DNA of 13,804 nt, from contig CAZSFA010000076.1 in the NCBI GenBank assembly GCA_964606055.1, positions 1-13,804 on the forward strand, read 5' to 3'. Each line of letters starts with the position of its first letter. The first letter of the stretch is position 1. The position numbers and the translations under genes were made by a program. The DNA is from Roseitalea sp964606055 (GTDB lineage: Bacteria > Pseudomonadota > Alphaproteobacteria > Rhizobiales > Rhizobiaceae). Under the pieces are notes generated by a model. The model was not told where the DNA came from, searched no databases, and saw nothing but the letters and a program-made list of their open reading frames with translations. This document shows, piece by piece, positions 6,486 through 13,083 of this stretch.

Positions 6486-7541
6486 ATGTCACAGCCACAG
6501 CCTGCCGCCCAGCCAACCGCATCGCCTCGCACCTCACAGACACCGGACGCTTTTCGGCTTTGTGAACGCGCGATCGAATACGCGCGCCGCTACGGCACGC
6601 CGCCCGATCCGGAAACCTACAATGTCTGGTACGCCTATGCTTCGGGCCGCAGCCCCAAGCTGAACAACCGCCTCGAGGCGATGCTGTCCAGGGGCGCCAA
6701 TCCCAGCACCTACGATCTGACCGAACTCAACAGCGAGGTGCTGCTCGCCGAAAACGATGCGCAGCGCCTCAACGAAGCGACCAATCAGGGTCTGAGCAAC
6801 GAGATGGAGCAAATGCAGCGCTTCATCCACTCCTACCTTGATTCGACCGAGCGCTATGAAGGCGCGATCGACACGTCGACCAAATCGCTCAGCGCCGCCT
6901 CGACGCCCGACGAACTCGAGATGATGATCGCGCTCGTCATCCGCGAGAACCAGCGCATCCGCGCCCAGACCCGGCAGCTCAGCGACAGCCTGCGCGAGAC
7001 GCAGGGCGAGATCGAGCGCCTTCAGGGCCGGCTTGAGGAATCGCGCGCGGCCGAGCTGAAGGATCCGCTGACCGGTCTGGCCAATCGGCGGTTCTTCCAG
7101 CGCGCCTTCGATGCTGAAGTCCTGGCCGCGCAGGAGAAGGGCTACCCGCTGTGCTTCGCGCTTGCCGACATCGATCATTTCAAGTCGGTCAACGACCGTT
7201 TCGGTCACCAGATCGGCGACGAAATCCTCAAGTTCGTCGGCGGATACCTTCAGGACGCTCTCGACCAACACGGCAGCGTCAGTCGCTATGGCGGCGAGGA
7301 GTTCGCCGTCATCCTCCCCGACATGGAGCGCAGTCAGGCGGTACTGTTGCTTGATCAGGTGCGGGAAGGGCTGGCCGCTTCGCGTTTGGTCACCAGCAAG
7401 TCGCGCAAGCCGATCGGCGCGGTGACCGTGTCGATGGGCGTGGCATTGCTCAAGCATGACGAGACTGGTGACGAACTCTTCGTGCGCGCCGACGAACTGC
7501 TCTACCGGGCCAAGTCCGCCGGCCGCAACAACGTCCAGTAG
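6486..7541 (+). CDS. GGDEF-domain diguanylate cyclase without canonical I-site
   Basis: The 351-residue protein should make cyclic di-GMP from two GTP. The C-terminal GGDEF domain (about 190-351) begins with DPLTGLANRRFF (193-204). It has the metal/GTP-binding ADIDHFKSVNDRFGH (227-241) and the active-site signature GGEEF (269-273), and it ends with the usual ADELLYRAKSAGRN. The product-inhibition I-site RxxD should lie nine residues before the first Gly of GGEEF; here the residues are D-Q-H-G (260-263), so the site is missing. The N-terminal region (about 20-150) contains PETYNVWYAYASGRSPKLN, a motif seen in a sensory/helical region of some alphaproteobacterial cyclases. A helical linker (155-190) joins the two. 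No membrane helix is visible, so it is cytosolic. The ATG at 6486 has only a distant AAGG as ribosome site. Confidence 0.92.
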   Translation: MSQPQPAAQPTASPRTSQTPDAFRLCERAIEYARRYGTPPDPETYNVWYAYASGRSPKLNNRLEAMLSRGANPSTYDLTELNSEVLLAENDAQRLNEATNQGLSNEMEQMQRFIHSYLDSTERYEGAIDTSTKSLSAASTPDELEMMIALVIRENQRIRAQTRQLSDSLRETQGEIERLQGRLEESRAAELKDPLTGLANRRFFQRAFDAEVLAAQEKGYPLCFALADIDHFKSVNDRFGHQIGDEILKFVGGYLQDALDQHGSVSRYGGEEFAVILPDMERSQAVLLLDQVREGLAASRLVTSKSRKPIGAVTVSMGVALLKHDETGDELFVRADELLYRAKSAGRNNVQ

Positions 7542-7556
7542 CCGCCGCGCCGGCGT

Positions 7557-7574
7557 GCGATCGGTGCCGATCGC
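7557..7574. repeat. Perfect 8-bp inverted repeat after the diguanylate cyclase gene
   Basis: GCGATCGG and CCGATCGC are separated by two bases (TG) and start 16 bases after the cyclase stop codon. As RNA it would form a 7-bp stem with a 4-base loop. No T-run follows. It may be a terminator-like stem or a protein-binding site ahead of the small downstream gene. CGATCG is common in this DNA, so the significance is modest. Confidence 0.35.
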
Positions 7575-7645
7575 GGCCGTCTTCGGCTTGACCCTCCGGC
7601 ATGCCACTTGTCATTGTGCCCGCGTCGAAAGCGCGAGGATCCTGC

Positions 7646-7858
7646 ATGGCATTTGAAGGTCTGATCACCCGTTTGAACCTGATGTTCGAGCAGATGGAGA
7701 ACCAGCCCCAGGACGCCCACGAACTGCTGCACCAGATTCACCTCGAACTGATGCAGATGCGCGCCGAGGGTCTCCCGCCACCGCAGGATTTGGTCGATCT
7801 CGAGGAGCGTCTGGAAGCCGAGTTCCGCTCGCGCGGCGTCGACCGTCCCGTGCCCTGA
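7646..7858 (+). CDS. Small acidic helical protein, function unknown
   Basis: This gene encodes 70 residues and I do not recognise a family. The sequence starts MAFEGLITRLNLMFEQMENQ and continues with HELLHQIHLELMQMRAEG, then PPPQDLVDLEERLEAEF. It reads as two or three amphipathic helices broken by the Pro-rich turn, with no Cys, no membrane segment and no signal peptide. Support for a real gene is the ribosome site GAGG eight bases before the ATG at 7646 and a codon pattern like its neighbours. An in-frame ATG at 7601 is less likely because it lacks such a site. A CTTGAC at 7587-7592 could be a -35 box, but the matching -10 is poor. It follows the cyclase gene by 104 bases on the same strand. 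Confidence 0.65.
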   Translation: MAFEGLITRLNLMFEQMENQPQDAHELLHQIHLELMQMRAEGLPPPQDLVDLEERLEAEFRSRGVDRPVP

Positions 7859-8021
7859 CAGCTCCGGCTGCTTGACGGGCGATCGGCGCATACCCTGACC
7901 AAGTCTGACGACAACCGGCAGTCCGCCGCCGCGTGGGAGCGTCTGGCGGCGCCTTGCGGCTGGTGCATCGGCAGGAGACGCACTCTATATGTCGGTCTGA
8001 TGCAATGATCGGGTGGTTTTT

Positions 8022-9242
8022 GTGCGCCGCAGGGACACGATGACGATGATGGGCGCCGCGCTGCTCTCATCCATGGCGCCGATGCCGGCGCTCGGCCAGC
8101 GCGCGCGCAATCCAACCGGCTATCTGCGAACCAACTGGAGCCGGGACCCGTTCGCCTACGGCGCTTACTCCTATGTTGCCAAAGGTTCCCGCCAACGCGA
8201 CCGCCGGCGGCTCGAAAGCCCGGTCGGCGACAGGCTCTTCTTCGCCGGCGAGGCAGCCTATCCATTCTACAACAGCACGGTGCATGCCGCGCACGAGTCC
8301 GGCCTTCGCACGGCCGAGGCTGTCCGTCAGACCGATGCCGGAACCGTCGCGATCATCGGGGCCGGCATGAGCGGGCTTTCCGCCGCCCACCGTCTTGCGC
8401 GCCAAGGTCTCGCGGTGACGGTGTTCGAAGCCCGCGACCGGATCGGCGGCCGGCTTTGGGCCGATGACGGGCTCGGTCCGCCGCTGGATCTGGGCGCAAG
8501 CTGGATCCATGGCGTTAACGGCAACCCGATGTCGGATGCGGCTGGTCAGCTTGGCCTGCCAACCGCAATGACCGGCGATGACTACCTGTTGCGCGGGCGC
8601 GGCGGCGCGATCATCGACGATCGAGACACGCCCGGCTGGCTGGAAAACGTGGTGTCGGTGCAGCACACGTTCGGCGCCGATACCGACCAGATCAACCGCT
8701 GGGCTTATGCGCTGCAGGACGACTATGGCGGCGGCGACGCCATCGTGCCGGCCAGCTATGCGCGCGTGCTGGATGCGTTCAAGGGCGACTACGAGGTGCG
8801 AACCAACGCACCGGTGACGGCCATCGAGCATGGAGCGTTCGGCGCTTCGGTAGCCGTGGACGCGCAAGCCCCGAAACGCTTCGATTGCGCCATCGTCACG
8901 GTTCCATTGGGGGTGCTCAAGCGCGGCGCGATCCGCTTCGACCCCAAACTGCCCGCCGACAAGCAGCGCGCCATCGATCGTCTCGGCATGGGCACGCTCG
9001 ACAAGCTCTACCTGCGCTATGACGAAGCATTCTGGGATCGGGACGTGACCTGGATCATAACGCCCGACAATGGCTTGCCTCAGGGCCAGTTCAACCAGTG
9101 GCTGAACCTTCACAAACTCCTTGGCGAGCCGATCATCATGGCATTCAACGGCGGGCCGCCGGCGCTCGACCTGGCCGCAAAGCCCGACGAGGAGATCCTG
9201 TCACGCGCGATCGCGACGCTCGCCGCGGCTTATCCCGCTTAG
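8022..9242 (+). CDS. Flavin amine oxidase-like protein with circularly permuted domain order
   Basis: All the hallmarks of the amine oxidase/polyamine oxidase FAD family are present, in an unusual order. With the start at GTG 8022 (406 residues), the protein begins with a Tat-like signal (MRRRDTMTMMGAALLSSM ... PALGQ). Next comes a segment that is C-terminal in normal family members: RTNWSRDPFAYGAYSY (36-51) and FFAGEAAYPFYNSTVHAAHE (73-92). Only then come the Rossmann motif GAGMSG (113-118), EARDRIGGR (136-144), DLGASWIHG (156-164), VPLGVLK (294-300) and MGTLDKLYL with Lys328. The protein stops at LAAAYPA, exactly where W-x-x-DPF would normally follow. It probably oxidises an amine outside the cytoplasm, with H2O2 as product (family inference). 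GGGTGG before 8022 supports this start; GTG 8013 and ATG 8040 are also open. It converges with tldD, 28 bases away. Confidence 0.85.
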   Translation: MRRRDTMTMMGAALLSSMAPMPALGQRARNPTGYLRTNWSRDPFAYGAYSYVAKGSRQRDRRRLESPVGDRLFFAGEAAYPFYNSTVHAAHESGLRTAEAVRQTDAGTVAIIGAGMSGLSAAHRLARQGLAVTVFEARDRIGGRLWADDGLGPPLDLGASWIHGVNGNPMSDAAGQLGLPTAMTGDDYLLRGRGGAIIDDRDTPGWLENVVSVQHTFGADTDQINRWAYALQDDYGGGDAIVPASYARVLDAFKGDYEVRTNAPVTAIEHGAFGASVAVDAQAPKRFDCAIVTVPLGVLKRGAIRFDPKLPADKQRAIDRLGMGTLDKLYLRYDEAFWDRDVTWIITPDNGLPQGQFNQWLNLHKLLGEPIIMAFNGGPPALDLAAKPDEEILSRAIATLAAAYPA

Positions 9243-9270
9243 CCGCAAGCAAAGCCGCGCGACGGCCGGG

Positions 9271-10695
9271 TCAGGCTTCGGTCCCGCCCAGCGTCATCTG
9301 GTCCATCCTCAGATGGGGCTGACCGATGCCCACCGGCACGCCCTGACCGGCCTTGCCGCACGTGCCGATCCCGTTGTCCAGCGACAGATCGTTGCCGACC
9401 ATCGAGACGCGGTGCATCGCGTCCGGGCCGTTGCCGATCAGCATCGCGCCCTTGACCGGGTGGGTCACCTTGCCTTTTTCGATCCGGTACGCCTCGGTGC
9501 AGGCGAACACGAACTTGCCGGACGTGATGTCCACCTGACCGCCACCGAATGAAACGGCGTAAATTCCGTCGTCGACCGAGGCGATGATCTCCTCGGGCGT
9601 CCTGTCACCGGCCAGCATGTAGGTGTTGGTCATGCGCGGCATCGGCACATGCGCGTAGGATTCGCGCCGCCCGTTGCCGGTCGGCTTCATGCCCATCAGG
9701 CGCGCGTTTTGCCGGTCCTGCATGTAGCCGACCAGCTTGCCGTCCTCGATCAGCACGTTATAGCCCGAGGGCGTGCCTTCATCGTCGATCGTCAGCGAGC
9801 CACGCCGGTTGTCGATCGTGCCGTCATCGACCACGGTCACGCCCTTGGCCGCGACCTGCTCGCCCATCAGGCCGGCGAACGCGGATGTGCCCTTGCGGTT
9901 GAAATCGCCTTCCAGCCCATGGCCGACCGCCTCGTGCAGCATCACGCCGGGCCAGCCATTGGCGAGCACGATGTCGAACGTGCCGGCCGGTGCCGGTTTG
10001 GCCGCAAGGTTGACGAGCGCCTGGCGCAATGCGTCGTCGGCCGCCGTCTGCCAGCGATCGGTTGCGATGAACTCGCCGAACGGTTGCCGACCGCCCATGC
10101 CGTGCGAGCCGGTCTCCTGCCGATCACCGTCGCCCACAATCACCGACACGTTGACCCGTGTCAGCGGCCGTATGTCCTTGGCGAAATGCCCATCGGCACG
10201 CAGGATTTCGACAACCTGCCACGATGCGGCGAGCGAAACCGAAACCTGTCGCACGCGGTCGTCCTTGCCGCGCAGATAGGCATCGACCTTCTCCAGCAGC
10301 TTGACCTTGGCTTCAAACGACGGTTCGCCGATTGGATTGTCATCGCCATAGAGCTTGGCGTTGGTGCGCGCCGGCGGCTCCGAATAGGTGCCGGCATGTC
10401 CGGTCGATACCGCGCGCACCGCGTCGGCGGCGCGGATCAGCGCGGCCTCTGAAAAATCGTCCGATTGCGCGTAGCCGACCGCTTCGCCGGCGACGGCGCG
10501 CAGACCGAAGCCGGATGCGGTGTTGAACGAACCGGTCTTCAGCCTGCCATTGTCGAAACCCAGCACCTCGCTTTCGCGGTACTCGACGAACAATTCGCCG
10601 TCGTCCGATCCCGACAGCGCGTCGGCGACGCGTCGCCGGACGGCGTCTTCGTCAACATCGAAACGGGCGATAAGGCTGCTGGGGGCGTCGGGCAT
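9271..10695 (-). CDS. tldD: TldD family metalloprotease
   Basis: TldD is the catalytic partner of PmbA/TldE. The complex degrades unfolded peptides and processes some modified peptides in the cytoplasm, and it is linked to letD/CcdA control and gyrase-inhibitor sensitivity in E. coli. The 474-residue length is typical. The zinc motif HExxxH is present as HEAVGH at residues 254-259 (followed by GLEGDFNRKG), and a likely third ligand, Cys446, is in GTCGKAGQGVPVG. The N-terminal domain has FVEYRESEVLGFDNGRLK and the C-terminal half has GTPSGYNVLIEDGKLVGYMQ and PRMTNTYM, both family-typical. The ATG at 10695 opens the frame; the ribosome site is weak. No pmbA partner lies inside the window. It converges with the amine oxidase gene and diverges from the DUF1801 gene across 81 bases. 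Confidence 0.95.
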   Translation of the reverse strand: MPDAPSSLIARFDVDEDAVRRRVADALSGSDDGELFVEYRESEVLGFDNGRLKTGSFNTASGFGLRAVAGEAVGYAQSDDFSEAALIRAADAVRAVSTGHAGTYSEPPARTNAKLYGDDNPIGEPSFEAKVKLLEKVDAYLRGKDDRVRQVSVSLAASWQVVEILRADGHFAKDIRPLTRVNVSVIVGDGDRQETGSHGMGGRQPFGEFIATDRWQTAADDALRQALVNLAAKPAPAGTFDIVLANGWPGVMLHEAVGHGLEGDFNRKGTSAFAGLMGEQVAAKGVTVVDDGTIDNRRGSLTIDDEGTPSGYNVLIEDGKLVGYMQDRQNARLMGMKPTGNGRRESYAHVPMPRMTNTYMLAGDRTPEEIIASVDDGIYAVSFGGGQVDITSGKFVFACTEAYRIEKGKVTHPVKGAMLIGNGPDAMHRVSMVGNDLSLDNGIGTCGKAGQGVPVGIGQPHLRMDQMTLGGTEA

Positions 10696-10776
10696 GGGCG
10701 GCTCGCTGTCGGTTTGCGTGAAGCGGGTTCCATGGCACCATGACCCCGCGCGTCCCGATCAGATGTGGAGCCCGCC

Positions 10777-11208
10777 ATGAATGAAAACAAGACCCGGCCG
10801 GACGGCACCGATGTCAATGCCGTGATCGACGCGATTGCCGATTCGGGCCGCCGAGCGGACGCCGTCCGGCTGATGACGATGATGGAAGAGGTCACCGGTG
10901 ACCCGCCCGTCGTCTGGAGCGGCCGGATCATCGGATTCGGTTCCTATCATTACCGCTACGACAGCGGCCGGCAGGGCGATTTCTTCCGCACCGGTTTCGC
11001 GCCGCGAAAGAACGACTTCTCGATCCACGTGCTGTCCGGGCTCGATTCCATGACTGACGAACTGGCGGCGCTTGGCCCGCACAAACGCGGCGTGTCGTGC
11101 CTCTACGTCAAGTCGATGGATGCGATCGACTTCGACATGCTGCGCGCAATCATCGCAAGGAACACGACAATCATGGCCGAACGCTACCCGGACCAAAGGT
11201 CGGGGTGA
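10777..11208 (+). CDS. DUF1801 / YdhG-like domain protein
   Basis: The 143-residue protein matches the DUF1801 (YdhG-like, frataxin-resembling fold) family. It shows the helical N-terminus with RADAVRLMTMMEEVTGDPP, then WSGRIIGFGSYHYRYDSGRQ (about 47-66), then GFAPRKNDFSIHVL and a C-terminal helix with LYVKSMDAIDFDMLRAII. Some relatives are described as intracellular iron chaperones; that role is not established here. There is no signal peptide, membrane helix or metal-binding Cys cluster, so it should be cytosolic. The ATG at 10777 has GGAG six bases upstream; an in-frame GTG at 10765 overlaps that site and is unlikely. The gene sits alone between divergent tldD and convergent ialB, whose stop codon is only 16 bases away. 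Confidence 0.82.
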   Translation: MNENKTRPDGTDVNAVIDAIADSGRRADAVRLMTMMEEVTGDPPVVWSGRIIGFGSYHYRYDSGRQGDFFRTGFAPRKNDFSIHVLSGLDSMTDELAALGPHKRGVSCLYVKSMDAIDFDMLRAIIARNTTIMAERYPDQRSG

Positions 11209-11224
11209 GTGGCCTCGCCGGCAG

Positions 11225-11764
11225 TCAGGGCAGCGCTTCAAAGCCCTCGGTGAAACCCGTCAGGTCGACCGGCAGGCCGATTCCTTCCTCGGGCGTATCG
11301 AAGACGGTGAAGGTCGCCATTTCGCCAGCCTTCAGGCTGTCGAGCAGCGCTGGCTCGAGAATCACCTCGGCATAACAGCCATCGGAGAAACACCGCACGA
11401 AATAGGCGCGCCCCATGTCGCGCCCGTCAATGTGCAATCCCAGTCCGTTCGGCAGCAGCACGCCGAGCGGCGCCTGAATGCGCAGGATTTGCGCCTGGCG
11501 ATCGGCCGTCTTGAACGCGGACACCGACAGACCGATCTCGGACCGGTCGAAGTCCTCGACCGCCTGCATCAACACGCACTGTTCGCTGGACGCGCCCGGC
11601 GGCGTTGCGCAACGCATCTCCCAGAAGCCGTAGGTGCCGCGCACGCTGGCCTGCTGAGCGAGGGCGGAGGTGGTCGCGCCAGCCAACACGAGTGCCGCGC
11701 CAGCCAGCGCCACGGCCAAAGCCCTGAAGCGATGCGAGATGTGCCGGGCCGTGCATGGGCTCAT
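11225..11764 (-). CDS. Invasion-associated locus B (IalB) family protein
   Basis: This 179-residue exported protein matches the IalB family named after the Bartonella invasion locus. In free-living Rhizobiales the family is widespread and its role is unknown. The N-terminus has a signal peptide: basic start (TARHISHRFR), hydrophobic core (ALAVALAGAALVLAGA) and a cleavage-like ALAQ-Q. The mature part contains YGFWEMRCATPPGASSEQCV (the W-x-x-x-C ... C block near its start), LLPNGLGLHIDG and a third and fourth Cys in FVRCFSDGCYAE, typical positions for the family and likely disulphide-bonded in the periplasm. The frame is open for 46 codons upstream, but the ATG at 11764 is chosen because the signal peptide begins there and AAGG lies eight bases before it. 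It is divergent from coxB, a familiar arrangement. Confidence 0.88.
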   Translation of the reverse strand: MSPCTARHISHRFRALAVALAGAALVLAGATTSALAQQASVRGTYGFWEMRCATPPGASSEQCVLMQAVEDFDRSEIGLSVSAFKTADRQAQILRIQAPLGVLLPNGLGLHIDGRDMGRAYFVRCFSDGCYAEVILEPALLDSLKAGEMATFTVFDTPEEGIGLPVDLTGFTEGFEALP

Positions 11765-12094
11765 GATCGGTGCCTTGTGCGTTTCGATGCGAATCACGCG
11801 CAAACTCCATTCCATCATTGTCCGCGCATACGCCATTAGGCAATGCGGGCAACGCACCATCCCTCCGCGCCGATCACAAAGGCGGCAACAGGGCGAAAAC
11901 AAGGCGCGATGCGATCATCGCGCGGCATCGGGCGTGGCGTGCGGGTCGAACACAGGTGAACGGATTCGCCGTCTGCGAAAGCGCGCAAATGACGCACAAT
12001 TATCGGCCGGCGCTGGTTGCGGCATGTGCCATATTGTGGTTCTTGACGCTCCACGACGGCGGGCCGACCGCCAGGATTGATCGGAGAAGACCGC
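11765..12094. promoter_or_regulatory. 330-base divergent control region between ialB and coxB
   Basis: No credible gene lies here. It must hold the starts of both transcripts, ialB leftward and the cytochrome oxidase operon rightward. An 8-bp inverted repeat at 11904-11923 is described separately. Short A/T-rich spots occur at about 11998-12004 (AATTAT) and 12030-12036 (ATATTGT) on the coxB side, but neither has a convincing -35 box at 17 bases, so no promoter is called. A CTTGAC at 12042-12047 has no -10 box. Confidence 0.5.
11904..11923. repeat. Perfect 8-bp inverted repeat, candidate operator
   Basis: GCGCGATG and CATCGCGC flank the four bases CGAT. The element lies 140 bases upstream of ialB and 171 bases upstream of coxB in the divergent gap. 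A 20-base dyad with this spacing fits a dimeric regulator, or a hairpin if transcribed. No specific regulator's consensus was recognised. Confidence 0.35.
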
Positions 12095-12988
12095 GTGCCG
12101 ACGACAACAATACGACGCCGTTTCCTTATCGCCATTGCCGGCCTGTTGGCTCTGGCGTCGGGCAGTGCCGCGGCTCTGGCCGCCCAGCCGACGCCGTGGC
12201 AGATGGGATTCCAGCCCGCCGCGACCGGCATCATGGAAGAGATCATATGGTTTGAGCGCTACACGCTGGTGTTCATGGTTCCGGTCGTCGTCCTGGTGCT
12301 GGGGCTGCTGGCCTGGGTGATCGTGCGCTACAACCGCCGCTCCAACCCGGTTCCCTCGCGCGTCAGCCACAACACGACCATCGAGATCGTCTGGACGGTC
12401 GGCCCGATCATCGTGCTTCTGATGATCGCCGTTCCGTCCTTCCAGCTTCTGACCAAGCAGTACTCGCCGCCCAGCGAGCCCGAGATCACCATCAAGGCGA
12501 CCGGGTATCAGTGGTTTTGGGGGTATGAGTACCAGACCGAGGACGGCCAGGACGTCGGCTTCGACCAGATCATGCTGCGCGAGGAGGAGCGCGCGCAGTT
12601 CGGCAAGACCGACATTGCGATGTACCCGCGTCTTCTGGCTGTCGACAATGAGGTTGTCGTGCCGGTCGACACGACCGTGCGTCTTCTGATCACGGCGGCC
12701 GATGTGTTGCATTCATGGACGATTCCGGCCTTCGGCGTGAAAATGGATGCCGTACCCGGCCGGCTGAACGAAACCTGGTTCCATGCCGAACGCGAAGGCA
12801 TCTTCTATGGCCAGTGCTCGGAGCTGTGCGGCAAGGATCACGCCTTCATGCCGATCGCCGTCCGTGTCGTCAGCCAGGACGACTACGGTGCGTGGCTGAC
12901 CGCGGCGCGCGACGATGTCGGCGAGGCCAACCGTGTTCTGCTCGCCAAGCTCGAGCAGCGCCGGCAGGTCGCCGAACTGGCCGATTGA
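12095..12988 (+). CDS. coxB: Cytochrome c oxidase subunit II
   Basis: CoxB takes electrons from cytochrome c through its CuA centre and passes them to heme a in subunit I of the aa3-type oxidase in the inner membrane. The 297-residue protein has an N-terminal export signal (RRRFLIAIAGLLALASG, cleavage near ALAA), transmembrane helices at about 56-78 and 98-120, the aromatic YQWFWGY (138-144) and a periplasmic cupredoxin domain. All CuA ligands are present: His206 (HSWTIPAFGVK), then Cys241, Glu243, Cys245, His249 and Met252 in CSELCGKDHAFM. There is no fused cytochrome c domain. The start is the GTG at 12095, five bases after GGAGAAG; a TTG at 12077 lies upstream of that site and is rejected. 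coxA follows after 95 bases, so this is the first gene of the oxidase operon. Confidence 0.95.
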   Translation: MPTTTIRRRFLIAIAGLLALASGSAAALAAQPTPWQMGFQPAATGIMEEIIWFERYTLVFMVPVVVLVLGLLAWVIVRYNRRSNPVPSRVSHNTTIEIVWTVGPIIVLLMIAVPSFQLLTKQYSPPSEPEITIKATGYQWFWGYEYQTEDGQDVGFDQIMLREEERAQFGKTDIAMYPRLLAVDNEVVVPVDTTVRLLITAADVLHSWTIPAFGVKMDAVPGRLNETWFHAEREGIFYGQCSELCGKDHAFMPIAVRVVSQDDYGAWLTAARDDVGEANRVLLAKLEQRRQVAELAD

Positions 12989-13083
12989 GCTTTTTGGCCA
13001 GCGATACCGTGTCGCTGGCTTCGCGCGGGTCCGCCGCGCCCAACCGCATTGAATAACCGAGGCATTTCAGGAGCCGAACCCAT

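Noticed and set aside
6534..7607. Long open frame (357 codons) on the minus strand, opposite the diguanylate cyclase gene
   Set aside because: It mirrors a clearly recognisable gene and has no family motif of its own; long antisense frames are expected in GC-rich coding DNA.
7920..7960. GC-rich stem (CGCCGCC ... GGCGGCG) upstream of the oxidase gene
   Set aside because: The 14-base loop, simple CCG repeat arms and lack of a T tract make chance pairing likely.
8300..8350. Idea that the odd domain order of the oxidase is two partial genes joined by a frameshift
   Set aside because: The frame is continuous through the junction, and each family motif occurs exactly once. A plain truncation or duplication would lose or repeat motifs. 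Misassembly cannot be excluded without reads.
8067..9113. Long open frame (348 codons) on the minus strand, opposite the amine oxidase gene
   Set aside because: It is the shadow of the flavin protein, and its translation shows no recognisable domain.
9225..9246. GCGGCT/AGCCGC stem overlapping the oxidase stop codon as a bidirectional terminator
   Set aside because: The 6-bp stem has a 10-base loop and no T-run on either strand, and a second AGCCGC copy nearby makes the pairing ambiguous.
12042..12070. CTTGAC before coxB as a promoter
   Set aside because: The expected -10 position 17 bases on reads CGACCG, with no resemblance to CTATAT.
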